DNA from: Chloroflexota bacterium
GTDB lineage: Bacteria; Chloroflexota; Limnocylindria; Limnocylindrales; CSP1-4
Assembly: GCA_021801545.1 (NCBI GenBank)
Contig: JAJYXX010000186.1
Span: 1 to 8,291 of the forward strand
Reading direction: 5' to 3'
Length of the DNA stretch: 8,291 nt
A model generated the notes under the pieces. It worked only from the letters and a program-made list of their open reading frames with translations. It was not told the origin of the DNA and searched no databases. Both the position numbers and the translations under genes were made by a program. This document shows positions 1 to 5,942 of this stretch, in pieces; position 1 is the stretch's first letter, and every line of letters starts with the position of its first letter.

Positions 1-276
1 CCCGAAGTGGCTCGATTCCTGTCTCACGGCCCGGCAATCTTCGCCAATGTCCGGGGGCGGAGCAGTAGCGAGCGTCCGGCGACCGATTCGAGCCCGTCAG
101 GCCCCGCCAGACCTACCACAGTCGGCCGAGCTTCCACGTAGTGCTCCCCGGAAGCGCATTGACGAGGAGAGCAGGCGGATGAGCGAAGTGGAAGGCGGAG
201 TGCAGTGTGGGCTGCACTCCGCCCGCCTCGAGGCCGGAGGTTCGGCCAGCACCTCGCCCGTTCGTGCGGGAAAGCG
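1..276. other. Gene-free stretch at the window start
   Basis: No open frame here looks like a real protein: the frames that cross it are Arg/Ser/Pro-rich and run through the tRNA gene or antisense to the sigma gene. I see no RNA gene apart from the tRNA that follows. The only clear structure is the perfect hairpin at 194-223, listed separately. The stretch could be the distal flank of a gene lying left of the window. Confidence 0.5.
194..223 (-). terminator. Perfect 12-bp hairpin downstream of the tRNA, possible terminator
   Basis: The arms GGCGGAGTGCAG (194-205) and CTGCACTCCGCC (212-223) are exact reverse complements around a 6-base loop (206-211). The hairpin lies 54 bases past the 3' end of the minus-strand tRNA-Leu gene, where a terminator would be expected. 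In the minus-strand sense it is followed by TTCCACTT, not a solid T-run, so intrinsic termination would be weak. It could instead be a processing or Rho-related structure. Confidence 0.45.
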
Positions 277-363
277 TGGTGCCGAAGCCGGGGATCGAAC
301 CCGGACGAGGTTGCCCTCAACGGTGTTTGAGACCGTCGCGTCTGCCAGTTCCGCCACTTCGGC
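277..363 (-). tRNA. tRNA-Leu (anticodon CAA), CCA encoded
   Basis: Read on the minus strand, the sequence folds as a class II tRNA. The acceptor stem GCCGAAG (363-357) pairs with CTTCGGC (287-281). The anticodon stem ACGGT/ACCGT encloses the loop CTCAAAC with anticodon CAA at 329-327, which reads UUG Leu codons. A long variable arm GAGG-GCAA-CCTC is typical of tRNA-Leu. The T arm is CCGGG-TTCGATC-CCCGG. Discriminator A (280) is followed by a genomically encoded CCA (279-277), so no untemplated CCA addition is needed. In this very GC-rich genome UUG codons should be rare. The gene is transcribed away from the sigma-factor gene. Confidence 0.97.
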
Positions 364-400
364 GCCGGGTGCCTCGGCATGACCGAGGTCCGTCGCGCCC

Positions 401-406
401 ATCGTA
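401..406 (-). promoter_or_regulatory. -10-like element upstream of tRNA-Leu
   Basis: On the minus strand this reads TACGAT, a good match to the TAnnnT -10 consensus, in a region otherwise almost all G/C. It lies 37 bases before the tRNA 5' end, which would leave a leader of about 30 bases. That leader contains a 6-bp hairpin (372-377 with 383-388). No convincing -35 hexamer is seen at the expected spacing. The assignment is by position and consensus only. Confidence 0.4.
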
Positions 407-436
407 CCGTCCCGAAGGGAGCGTCGGCGGCGGACG

Positions 437-552
437 CCCCGACCTGAGTCGTGCCCCGACCTGGGGACACCCCGACCTGGGGACGCCCCGACCTGGGGAC
501 GCCCCGACCTGAGTCGTGCCCCGACCTGAGGGTTGCCTCCACGTGAGGGCTG
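437..552. repeat. Seven-unit tandem repeat array of 16-17 bp, two unit types
   Basis: The core CCCCGACCTG occurs six times, at 437, 454, 470, 486, 502 and 519, followed by a decayed seventh unit at 536-552 that shares 13 of 17 bases with the sixth. Two tail types alternate: AGTCGTG (17-bp units at 437 and 502, with a variant AGGGTTG at 519) and GGGACR (16-bp units at 454, 470 and 486). The order is A-B-B-B-A-A'-A''. The B junctions contain GGGGACGCCCC, able to form small hairpins. The array fills the gap between the minus-strand tRNA-Leu promoter region and the start of the plus-strand sigma gene. It could be an operator array or a simple minisatellite. Units are too short and have no spacers, so this is not CRISPR. 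Confidence 0.85.
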
Positions 553-570
553 CCGCGCCGGCCGAGCACC

Positions 571-1233
571 ATGCTAGACTCGCCGCGCTTCGCCCACCCC
601 TTCCGGAGGACCGCGCCGATCGCTGAGGACGACCTTCGCTCGACCACGGTCGCCGACGATCCCGTCCAACGCCGCGATCTCATCCTGCTCGAGCGTGCGC
701 GTGCCGGCGATCTCGACGCCTTCAACGACCTCGTCGAGTCCTACCAGGACCGGCTGCATGCGCTCGTCGTGCGCATGGTCCCCGACCGGGACCAGGCCGC
801 CGACGCCGTCCAGGAGGCGTTCTTCGCCGCGTACCGCAACCTGTCCGCGTTCCGGGGCGGGAGCGTCCGAAGCTGGCTGAGCAGGATCGCGGTGAACGCG
901 GCCATGGATGCCCAGCGCGCCCGCAAGCGACGCCCGGTCCACCCGTATCCGGAGCTCGAGGACGAGGCATGGCAACCGCCGGCCGGCGAGGAGAGCGACC
1001 CGGAGCATGCCGTCGTCGCGGTCGAGCAGTCGCGCGCCCTCGCGGGTGCCCTCGCCGCGATCGGTGACGACCAGCGGACCGCCATCGTCCTGTTCGACGT
1101 CGAGGGCTACGACTACGCCGAGATCGCCGAGATGACCGGCGTGTCGCTGGGGACCGTGAAGTCGCGAATCCACCGCGGCCGGCTGGCCCTGCGCACGCTC
1201 CTGGAGGGGCGCATGGAACTGTTCCGAGGCTGA
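571..1233 (+). CDS. RNA polymerase ECF-family sigma factor
   Basis: This is a 220-aa ECF (group IV) sigma factor, expected to direct core RNA polymerase to a specific promoter set. Region 2 spans roughly residues 43-116 and includes a DAVQEAFFAAYRNLSAF segment (78-94) and a WLSRIAVN segment (102-109), both typical of core-binding and -10-recognition helices. An acidic, Pro-containing linker (about 120-150) leads to region 4 (about 155-210), with a helix-turn-helix whose core is YAEIAEMTGVSLGTVKSRI (182-200), as in the Sigma70_r4_2 family. No extra C-terminal domain is present. ATG 571 is the only ATG/GTG/TTG before region 2, since an in-frame TGA lies at 544-546. It gives an unusual 40-residue N-terminal extension and overlaps a promoter-like element. 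The stop is 9 bases before the neighbouring membrane protein, implying a sigma/anti-sigma operon. The regulon cannot be inferred. Confidence 0.93.
   Translation: MLDSPRFAHPFRRTAPIAEDDLRSTTVADDPVQRRDLILLERARAGDLDAFNDLVESYQDRLHALVVRMVPDRDQAADAVQEAFFAAYRNLSAFRGGSVRSWLSRIAVNAAMDAQRARKRRPVHPYPELEDEAWQPPAGEESDPEHAVVAVEQSRALAGALAAIGDDQRTAIVLFDVEGYDYAEIAEMTGVSLGTVKSRIHRGRLALRTLLEGRMELFRG
572..580 (+). promoter_or_regulatory. Extended -10-like element at the sigma gene start
   Basis: TGCTAGACT matches the extended -10 pattern TGnTAnnnT. No -35 match is seen 17 bp upstream, which is acceptable for an extended -10 promoter. If it is used, transcription would begin near 587, downstream of the ATG at 571 that opens the sigma frame. 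It would then leave a short leader with a GGAGG Shine-Dalgarno-like motif at 605-609. Pattern match only. Confidence 0.35.
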
Positions 1234-1235
1234 GG
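1232..1235 (+). promoter_or_regulatory. Shine-Dalgarno GAGG overlapping the sigma stop codon
   Basis: GAGG begins inside the TGA stop of the sigma gene and lies 7 bases before ATG 1243. The arrangement suggests translational coupling of the anti-sigma gene to the sigma gene. It supports 1243 as the start of the downstream gene. Confidence 0.55.
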
Positions 1236-1242
1236 TCGTCTG

Positions 1243-1989
1243 ATGGCCGTGAACGACATCCCCGCCCAGCACGCAGGACACGACGAGCTCCGCATCGTCG
1301 CGTTCGCCGCCGGCGACCTTGAAGGCGATGAGCTGAACGCCGCCTCCGCATTGATCGCCACCTGTGGGGACTGCGCCCGCCTGGCGGACAACGTCGCGCT
1401 GATCCAGACCGCGACGGCGCGGCTGCCGGCCCCGCGTCGCAGACGCGACTTCCGGCTCACCGAAGCGGACGCCGTGCGGCTCCGCCCGCCCGGCTGGCGC
1501 CGGTTCCTGGTCCGGCTGGCGAGCCCCGGCTTCGCGTTCACCCAGCCGCTGGCCGCTGGGCTCGCCACGATCGGACTGGCCGGGCTGCTCGTGACCACCA
1601 TCCCGGGACTCCTGACCGGGTTTGCCGGATCAGCCGCCTCACCGGCGGACCGGGCCCTGGTCGAGATGACGTCGAAGGCGCCTGCCCCCGAGGCGCCCGA
1701 AGGTGCGGCGCCCACGCTGGCGGCACCAGCCGCCGAGCCGTCGCCGGTTGCGGGTGCGGCCGCGGGTTCGCAGGCTCCGGATGCCTCGCCGGTGCCAGCC
1801 CCGGCAGACGCGGCTGCGACCGAAGGTGCGACGCTCGAGGCCGCCAAGGGCTTGGCCCAGAACGGTGTCGCGGAGCGCGGCGCGGCCGGCGGCTTCTCGC
1901 CGGTCGTGCTCGGCTCGCTGCTGCTGCTGATCGGCGGTGTCGGGCTGTTCCTTCTCCGCTGGAGCGCCCGGCGCCTGACGGACGGCTGA
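1243..1989 (+). CDS. Putative membrane anti-sigma factor, zinc-finger-like N-terminus and two TM segments
   Basis: This 248-aa protein follows the ECF sigma gene by 9 bases and probably holds that sigma factor inactive at the membrane. The N-terminal cytoplasmic part (1-60) resembles an anti-sigma zinc-binding domain: His10/His13, a conserved-looking segment HDELRIVAFAAGDLEGDEL, and a CGDC pair (Cys41, Cys44). The His that normally precedes the CxxC in the HxxxCxxC zinc motif is Leu37 here, so zinc binding may be incomplete or use other ligands. A basic stretch (RRRR, 65-68) precedes a first hydrophobic helix at about 102-124. Residues about 130-215 form an Ala/Pro-rich low-complexity linker, likely extracytoplasmic. 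A second helix (about 219-239, with a LLLLIGG core) is followed by a short basic tail (RWSARR). Membrane topology is inferred. Function rests on gene context and the partial motif, and sequence outside the first 60 residues is uninformative. Confidence 0.72.
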   Translation: MAVNDIPAQHAGHDELRIVAFAAGDLEGDELNAASALIATCGDCARLADNVALIQTATARLPAPRRRRDFRLTEADAVRLRPPGWRRFLVRLASPGFAFTQPLAAGLATIGLAGLLVTTIPGLLTGFAGSAASPADRALVEMTSKAPAPEAPEGAAPTLAAPAAEPSPVAGAAAGSQAPDASPVPAPADAAATEGATLEAAKGLAQNGVAERGAAGGFSPVVLGSLLLLIGGVGLFLLRWSARRLTDG

Positions 1990-2000
1990 CACGCGCCCCG

Positions 2001-2094
2001 TGCCCTGCCCGCCCGAGCACCCGTTCACACGGCCCGCCCCGTGCTCGGCCCGCCCCGTGCTCGGCCCGCCTGAGCACCCGTTCACACGGCCCGC
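2001..2094. repeat. GC-rich repeat cluster between the anti-sigma gene and guaD
   Basis: A 23-bp sequence starting GAGCACCCGTTCACACGG occurs exactly twice (2015-2037 and 2072-2094), 57 bp apart. Between the copies, the 16-bp unit GTGCTCGGCCCGCCCC is present at 2041-2056 and nearly repeated at 2057-2072. CCGAGCAC (2013-2020) and GTGCTCGG (2041-2048) are exact inverted repeats. GTGCTC (2057-2062) pairs with GAGCAC (2072-2077) around 9 bases. The cluster could form alternative hairpins that end the sigma operon or act as regulatory sites before guaD. No T-run follows, so a classical intrinsic terminator is not supported. The rest of the 1990-2188 gap shows nothing else clear. Confidence 0.8.
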
Positions 2095-2184
2095 TCCCGT
2101 GGCGCCCTCGAGGGGACGCTGGACGGGCCGTGCGGCTGCCCGTCGGCAGGAAGAACGACCCTCGCGCGATGACCGGCCGCGGGC

Positions 2185-2190
2185 CATGAT
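2185..2190 (+). promoter_or_regulatory. Possible -10 element for a leaderless guaD transcript
   Basis: CATGAT lies 7 bases before an in-frame GTG at 2198. This is the geometry expected of a leaderless transcript, in which the -10 box sits just upstream of the start codon. The element contains the ATG codons 2186 and 2189 that are alternative starts. There is no Shine-Dalgarno sequence near any of the three starts. Weak support, because the first base departs from the TAnnnT consensus. Confidence 0.2.
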
Positions 2191-3589
2191 GGCGCGCGTG
2201 ACCGAGGATCAGGCCGAGCCCGCCGCGCTGCCCCCGCGGCCGCCGTACGCGCTGCGCGGTCGGCTGCTGACGCCAATCGCCGCCGGGGGGACGCATCACG
2301 AACCCGATGGCGTCGTCGTCGTCGACGATGCGGGCCTGATCGCCCATGTCGGCGGCTGGGCCGCGTGGGACGCGGCCGGCAGGCCAGGCCGGGCCTCGGG
2401 TGCCGTCCACGACGTGCGGCCCTGGCTCATCCTGCCCGGGCTCGTCGATCTCCACGCCCACCTGCCCCAGATCCCGAACTCCGGGCTCGGTTCGGGCCTC
2501 CACCTGCTCGACTGGCTGGAGCGCTACATCTTCCCGCTCGAGCGCAGCTTCGACGCGGCGACAGCGTCGGTGGTCGCCCCGGCCGCGTTCGCGGCGATGG
2601 CCCGGGCCGGCACGACGACCGCCGTCCTCTACGGCGCCGCCTGGCCGGACAGCCTCGAGGCGGCGTTCGCGGTGGCCGAGAGGCACGGCATCCGGGCTGT
2701 CATCGGCAAGGTGATGATGGACCGCTTCACCTACCGCGACCTGCCTCCCGAGCGGCGCCTCGACACCGAGCTTCGCGAGTCCGCCGAGCTGTGCGAGCGC
2801 TGGCACGGCCGGGACGGCGGCCGTCTCATGTATGCCTTCAGTCCCCGGTTCGCCGTCAGCTGCACGGCCGAGCTGCTTCGGGAGTCGGCGGACCTGGCGC
2901 GCTCGACCGGCGCCTACTGGCAGACGCACCTCTCCGAGGACCGTAACGAGCTGGCCGAGGTGGCCCGGCTCTTCCCCGACGCGCGCGACTACCTCGACGT
3001 CTACGACCGGGCCGGCGCCCTCGGGCCGAGGACGATCCTGGCCCACGCGATCCACCTGTCGGACCGCGAGATCGCGCGCCTGGCGGAGACCGGCTCACGG
3101 ATCGCGCACTGCCCCGAATCGAACCTCTTTCTGGCCAGCGGGGCGATGCGCCTCGCTCGCTACCGAGCCGCCGGGCTGATCGTCGGGCTCGGCTCCGACG
3201 TGGCGGCGGGACCGAGCCTCTCGATCTTCTCCGTGATGCGGGCCGGCGCCTACACGCACGACCTGATCCGCGTGACGTCCGAACCCGGCGGCGCCGGCGG
3301 AATGCCCTCGTTCGGGCCGCTCGACTGGCTCCGGCTGGGCACCCTCGACGGCGCCCGGGCGCTCGGGATCGACGACCGGATTGGCTCGCTCGAGCCCGGC
3401 AAGGAGGCGGATCTGATCGTCATCGACCACGCCCTGACGGCGCCCCTGCCGGGCCTCGAGGTCTCCTCGCCGGAGCAGCTCGTCAGCCGGCTCGTCTTCC
3501 GCTCGCACCCGGCGATGGTGCGGGGCGCCTGGGTGCGCGGGCGACTCCTGCCGGCCGACCCTCCGGAGGGTGGGCCGGTCGGACCTTGA
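2189..3589 (+). CDS. guaD: Guanine deaminase
   Basis: This 466-aa amidohydrolase is predicted to hydrolyse guanine to xanthine and ammonia in the cytosol using one zinc ion. The metal and substrate motifs appear in family order: VDLHAHLPQ (His89, His91, Gln94), followed by a LLDWLERYIFPLE segment typical of GuaD; SPRF (Arg220, Phe221); QTHLSED (His247, Glu250); LAHAIHLS (His286); and GLGSDVAAG (Asp337). As I recall the human enzyme, the equivalent residues (82, 84, 87, 213, 214, 240, 243, 279, 330) all sit at a constant offset of 7, arguing strongly for guanine deaminase over a generic amidohydrolase such as SsnA. The C-terminal IGSLEPGKEADLIVID strand is the usual amidohydrolase closing segment. 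The frame is open back to GTG 2000, but that extension translates the DNA repeats and is rejected. ATG 2186, ATG 2189 and GTG 2198 remain possible. The xanthine dehydrogenase genes follow 31 bases downstream, placing its product upstream of its likely next enzyme. Confidence 0.9.
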   Translation: MARVTEDQAEPAALPPRPPYALRGRLLTPIAAGGTHHEPDGVVVVDDAGLIAHVGGWAAWDAAGRPGRASGAVHDVRPWLILPGLVDLHAHLPQIPNSGLGSGLHLLDWLERYIFPLERSFDAATASVVAPAAFAAMARAGTTTAVLYGAAWPDSLEAAFAVAERHGIRAVIGKVMMDRFTYRDLPPERRLDTELRESAELCERWHGRDGGRLMYAFSPRFAVSCTAELLRESADLARSTGAYWQTHLSEDRNELAEVARLFPDARDYLDVYDRAGALGPRTILAHAIHLSDREIARLAETGSRIAHCPESNLFLASGAMRLARYRAAGLIVGLGSDVAAGPSLSIFSVMRAGAYTHDLIRVTSEPGGAGGMPSFGPLDWLRLGTLDGARALGIDDRIGSLEPGKEADLIVIDHALTAPLPGLEVSSPEQLVSRLVFRSHPAMVRGAWVRGRLLPADPPEGGPVGP

Positions 3590-3620
3590 CTGCCCGCGGG
3601 GCCCGGGTCATCGTTCGGTC

Positions 3621-5933
3621 ATGGCCACCATCGCGCGGCCGTCCCAGGCGCCGGCGCCCGGTTTCGCCGCGGGTCGATCCCTGCTCCGGCGCGAGGGTCC
3701 GGAGAAGCTGACCGGCCTGGCGCGCTACACCGACGACCTCGTCGTTCCGGGGGCGTGGTACGGCGTGACGATCCGCTCGACCGAGGCGCACGCCCGCCTC
3801 CTCGGGATCGAGCGCGACCCCGCGTTCGACTGGTCGCAGGTCGTCGTCGTCACGGCCGCCGACATCCCGGGCGACAACGTCGTCAGCCTGATGTCGGACG
3901 ACCAGCCGGCGCTCGTGGCCGATGAGATCCGGCACGTGGCCGAGCCTGTTGCGCTCGTCGCGGCGGCCGACGCGGAGACGGCCCGCGCCGCGCTGGAGCA
4001 CGTCCGGCTGCGGACCGAGCCGCTGCCGCCGGTTGTCGATCCGCTCGAGTCCGTCCGGGCCTTCGCCCGCTACGAGATCGCGAAGGGCGATGTCGCCGCC
4101 GGCTTCGCCGCCGCCGACCTCGTGGTCGAGGGGACGTACCGCGTCGGCCACCAGGAGCAGCTCTACATCGAGAACCAGGCGATGATCGCCATCCCGCGCG
4201 GCGGCGGCGGGATCACGGTCCAGGGCTCGCTCCAGTGCCCGTACTACGTGCACACGGCGCTCAAGCGTGCGCTCGCCCTCGATGACGCGCAGGCGGTCGT
4301 CGTCCAGGCCGAGACGGGTGGCGGCTTCGGGGGCAAGGAAGAGTACCCCTCGATGCTCGCGATCCACGCCGCGCTCCTGGCGCGGGCCGCCGGCCGGCCG
4401 GTGCGCATGATCTACGACCGCCACGAGGACCTGGTCGCGACGACGAAGCGTCACCCGGCGATCGTCACCCACCGCACCGGCGTGACGCGTGATGGTCGCC
4501 TCGTCGCGCAGGACATCGAGGTCGTCATGGACGCCGGGGCGTACTGCACGCTGTCTCCGGTCGTCCTGTCCCGCGGCACGATCCATGCCGCCGGCCCGTA
4601 TGTCTGCCCGAACGTCCGGATCCGCTCGCGGACGATGGCCACCAACATGCTGCCGAGCGGAGCGATGCGGGGGTTCGGCGCGCCCCAGACCGAGTTCGCG
4701 GCCGAGATGCAGGTGAACCGGATCGCCGAAGCGCTGGGGATCTCCCCGGCCGAGCTCCGGCGGCGCTGGGCCTACCGGGTGGGCGACGTCACGGCCACCG
4801 GCCAGGTGCTCCGCGACAGCGTCGCCGCGCTCGAGGTCCTCGAGCGGGCGACGGAGGCGGCCGAATTCGAGCGGGGACGGGCGAGGACGGCCGCGGCGCG
4901 ATGGGCCCGGCTCGAGGGCGCGGCGGGCGGCGATGGCGGGCACGTCGCGAGCGGGATCGGCCTCGCCCTCGCCTGGCACGGTGCCGGCTTCACCGGCGGC
5001 GGTGAGCTGAGGCTCGCCAGCGTCGCCGGCGTGGAGCTCACCTCCGAAGGGCGGATCCGCATGCTCACGGGCTCGACCGAGATCGGCCAGGGCGCGAACA
5101 CGGTCCTGCCGCAGCTCGTCGCGGAGACGCTCGGCGTGCCGTACGAGGCGGTCGAGGTGGCACCCCTGGACACGTCGCTCGTCCCGAACAGCGGCCCCAC
5201 GGTCGCGTCCCGCACGACGATGGTCGTCGGGGGGCTCCTCGTGCGGGCGGCCGAACGGCTGCGCGACGAGGTCGAGGCGCAGGCGGGACGCCCGTTCGCG
5301 GAGGCCTACGAGGATGTCGCGCGCGCCTGCGGTCCGGTGCGGATCGACGAGCAGTTCGGCGGCTACCCGGGGATCGAGTGGGACGACACGACCTACCGCG
5401 GCGATGCCTACCCCGCGTATAGCTGGGCATGCGCGGTCGCCGAGGTCGAGGTGGACCTCGACACCGGCGAAACGGCCGTCCGTTCGGTCGTCTCCGCCGA
5501 TGACCCCGGTCGAGTGGTCAACCCGGTCCTCGCCACCGGCCAGATCGAGGGCGGCACGCTCCAGGCGGTCGGCTACGCGACGATCGAGGAGGCGAAGGTC
5601 GAGAACGGCCGCCACCTCAACGATCGCCTGGCGACCTACCTCATCCCGACCGCGATGGACGCGCCCCGGATCGAGGCGATCCTGGTCGAGGAGCCGTTCT
5701 CGGGCGCGCCGCACGGGGCGAAGGGTCTCGGCGAGCTGCCGATGGACGTCGTCGCGCCGGCGGTGGTCGCGGCGATCCACGATGCGACGGGCGTCTGGAT
5801 CGCCGATCTGCCGGCGACGCCGGAGAAGATCCTCGCCGCCCTGCGGGCCGCCGGGTCGGGTGCGAAGGCGGCCGCGGAGCCGGCCGCGGAGCCGGCCGCG
5901 GAGCCGGCCGCCGACGCGCCTCCGGGAGCCTGA
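3621..5933 (+). CDS. xdhB: Xanthine dehydrogenase, molybdopterin-binding subunit
   Basis: This 770-aa protein is the molybdenum-cofactor subunit of a xanthine oxidase-family hydroxylase, close in length to bacterial XdhB. A hammerhead domain starts near residue 34 (RYTDDLVVPGAWYG). The first Mo-pterin domain contains GGGFGGKEE (Glu240), SRGTIHAAG (Arg318) and MRGFGAPQ (Arg350, Phe352). The second has GSTEIGQGAN (484-493), SGPTVASRTT (524-533) and GAKGLGELP with Glu705 as the likely catalytic base. Glu240 and Arg318 align by motif with bovine XDH Glu802 and Arg880, which bind purine, while aldehyde oxidases carry Val at the first site. A HGAGFTGGGE segment (453-462) recalls the XdhD/selenium-dependent XDH branch. 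The cofactor is inserted post-translationally, but no XdhC chaperone gene is in view. The C-terminus ends in an Ala/Glu/Pro repeat. ATG 3621 fits the family start, and a GTG at 3570 overlapping guaD is rejected. xdhB follows Rhodobacter naming (xdhA in E. coli). Confidence 0.88.
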   Translation: MATIARPSQAPAPGFAAGRSLLRREGPEKLTGLARYTDDLVVPGAWYGVTIRSTEAHARLLGIERDPAFDWSQVVVVTAADIPGDNVVSLMSDDQPALVADEIRHVAEPVALVAAADAETARAALEHVRLRTEPLPPVVDPLESVRAFARYEIAKGDVAAGFAAADLVVEGTYRVGHQEQLYIENQAMIAIPRGGGGITVQGSLQCPYYVHTALKRALALDDAQAVVVQAETGGGFGGKEEYPSMLAIHAALLARAAGRPVRMIYDRHEDLVATTKRHPAIVTHRTGVTRDGRLVAQDIEVVMDAGAYCTLSPVVLSRGTIHAAGPYVCPNVRIRSRTMATNMLPSGAMRGFGAPQTEFAAEMQVNRIAEALGISPAELRRRWAYRVGDVTATGQVLRDSVAALEVLERATEAAEFERGRARTAAARWARLEGAAGGDGGHVASGIGLALAWHGAGFTGGGELRLASVAGVELTSEGRIRMLTGSTEIGQGANTVLPQLVAETLGVPYEAVEVAPLDTSLVPNSGPTVASRTTMVVGGLLVRAAERLRDEVEAQAGRPFAEAYEDVARACGPVRIDEQFGGYPGIEWDDTTYRGDAYPAYSWACAVAEVEVDLDTGETAVRSVVSADDPGRVVNPVLATGQIEGGTLQAVGYATIEEAKVENGRHLNDRLATYLIPTAMDAPRIEAILVEEPFSGAPHGAKGLGELPMDVVAPAVVAAIHDATGVWIADLPATPEKILAALRAAGSGAKAAAEPAAEPAAEPAADAPPGA
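5871..5918 (+). repeat. 12-bp in-frame tandem repeat in the 3' end of the Mo-subunit gene
   Basis: GCCGCGGAGCCG is repeated exactly three times (5871-5906), with a diverged fourth unit at 5907-5918. It encodes an (Ala-Ala-Glu-Pro)n tail beyond the last conserved family segment. The repeat length is a multiple of three, so slippage would change tail length without breaking the frame. The tail is probably disordered and outside the catalytic fold. Confidence 0.85.
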
Positions 5934-5935
5934 GG
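5932..5935 (+). promoter_or_regulatory. Shine-Dalgarno GAGG overlapping the Mo-subunit stop codon
   Basis: GAGG starts within the TGA stop of the Mo-subunit gene and stands 7 bases before ATG 5943, the same geometry as at the sigma/anti-sigma junction. It supports coupled translation of the two subunits of one enzyme and fixes the start at 5943. Confidence 0.55.
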
Positions 5936-5942
5936 CAACCCG

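Noticed and set aside
1..30. tRNA-like fragment at the left edge (CGAAGTGG and CTCGATTCC resemble tRNA parts)
   Set aside because: No paired acceptor or anticodon arm can be formed. The similarity to the tRNA-Leu 5' end is only a few bases.
437..552. CRISPR array
   Set aside because: Units are 16-17 bp in head-to-tail order with no unique spacers, and no cas gene is present.
24..725. Minus- and plus-strand frames in the first 700 bases
   Set aside because: They cross the tRNA gene and the tandem repeats or lie antisense to the sigma factor, and show no family resemblance.
2000..2188. Upstream GTG start at 2000 extending guanine deaminase by 63 residues
   Set aside because: The extension is a translation of the DNA repeats (a Pro/Arg-rich peptide with the same motif twice) and precedes the normal family N-terminus.
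1538..3055. Minus-strand frame of 505 codons across the anti-sigma gene, the repeats and guaD
   Set aside because: It runs through the intergenic repeats and opposes guaD, whose zinc-binding residues are complete. It has no coherent domain.
3570..3620. Upstream GTG start at 3570 for the Mo subunit
   Set aside because: It would overlap the end of guaD by 20 bases and add 17 residues unlike the family, while ATG 3621 gives the expected N-terminus.
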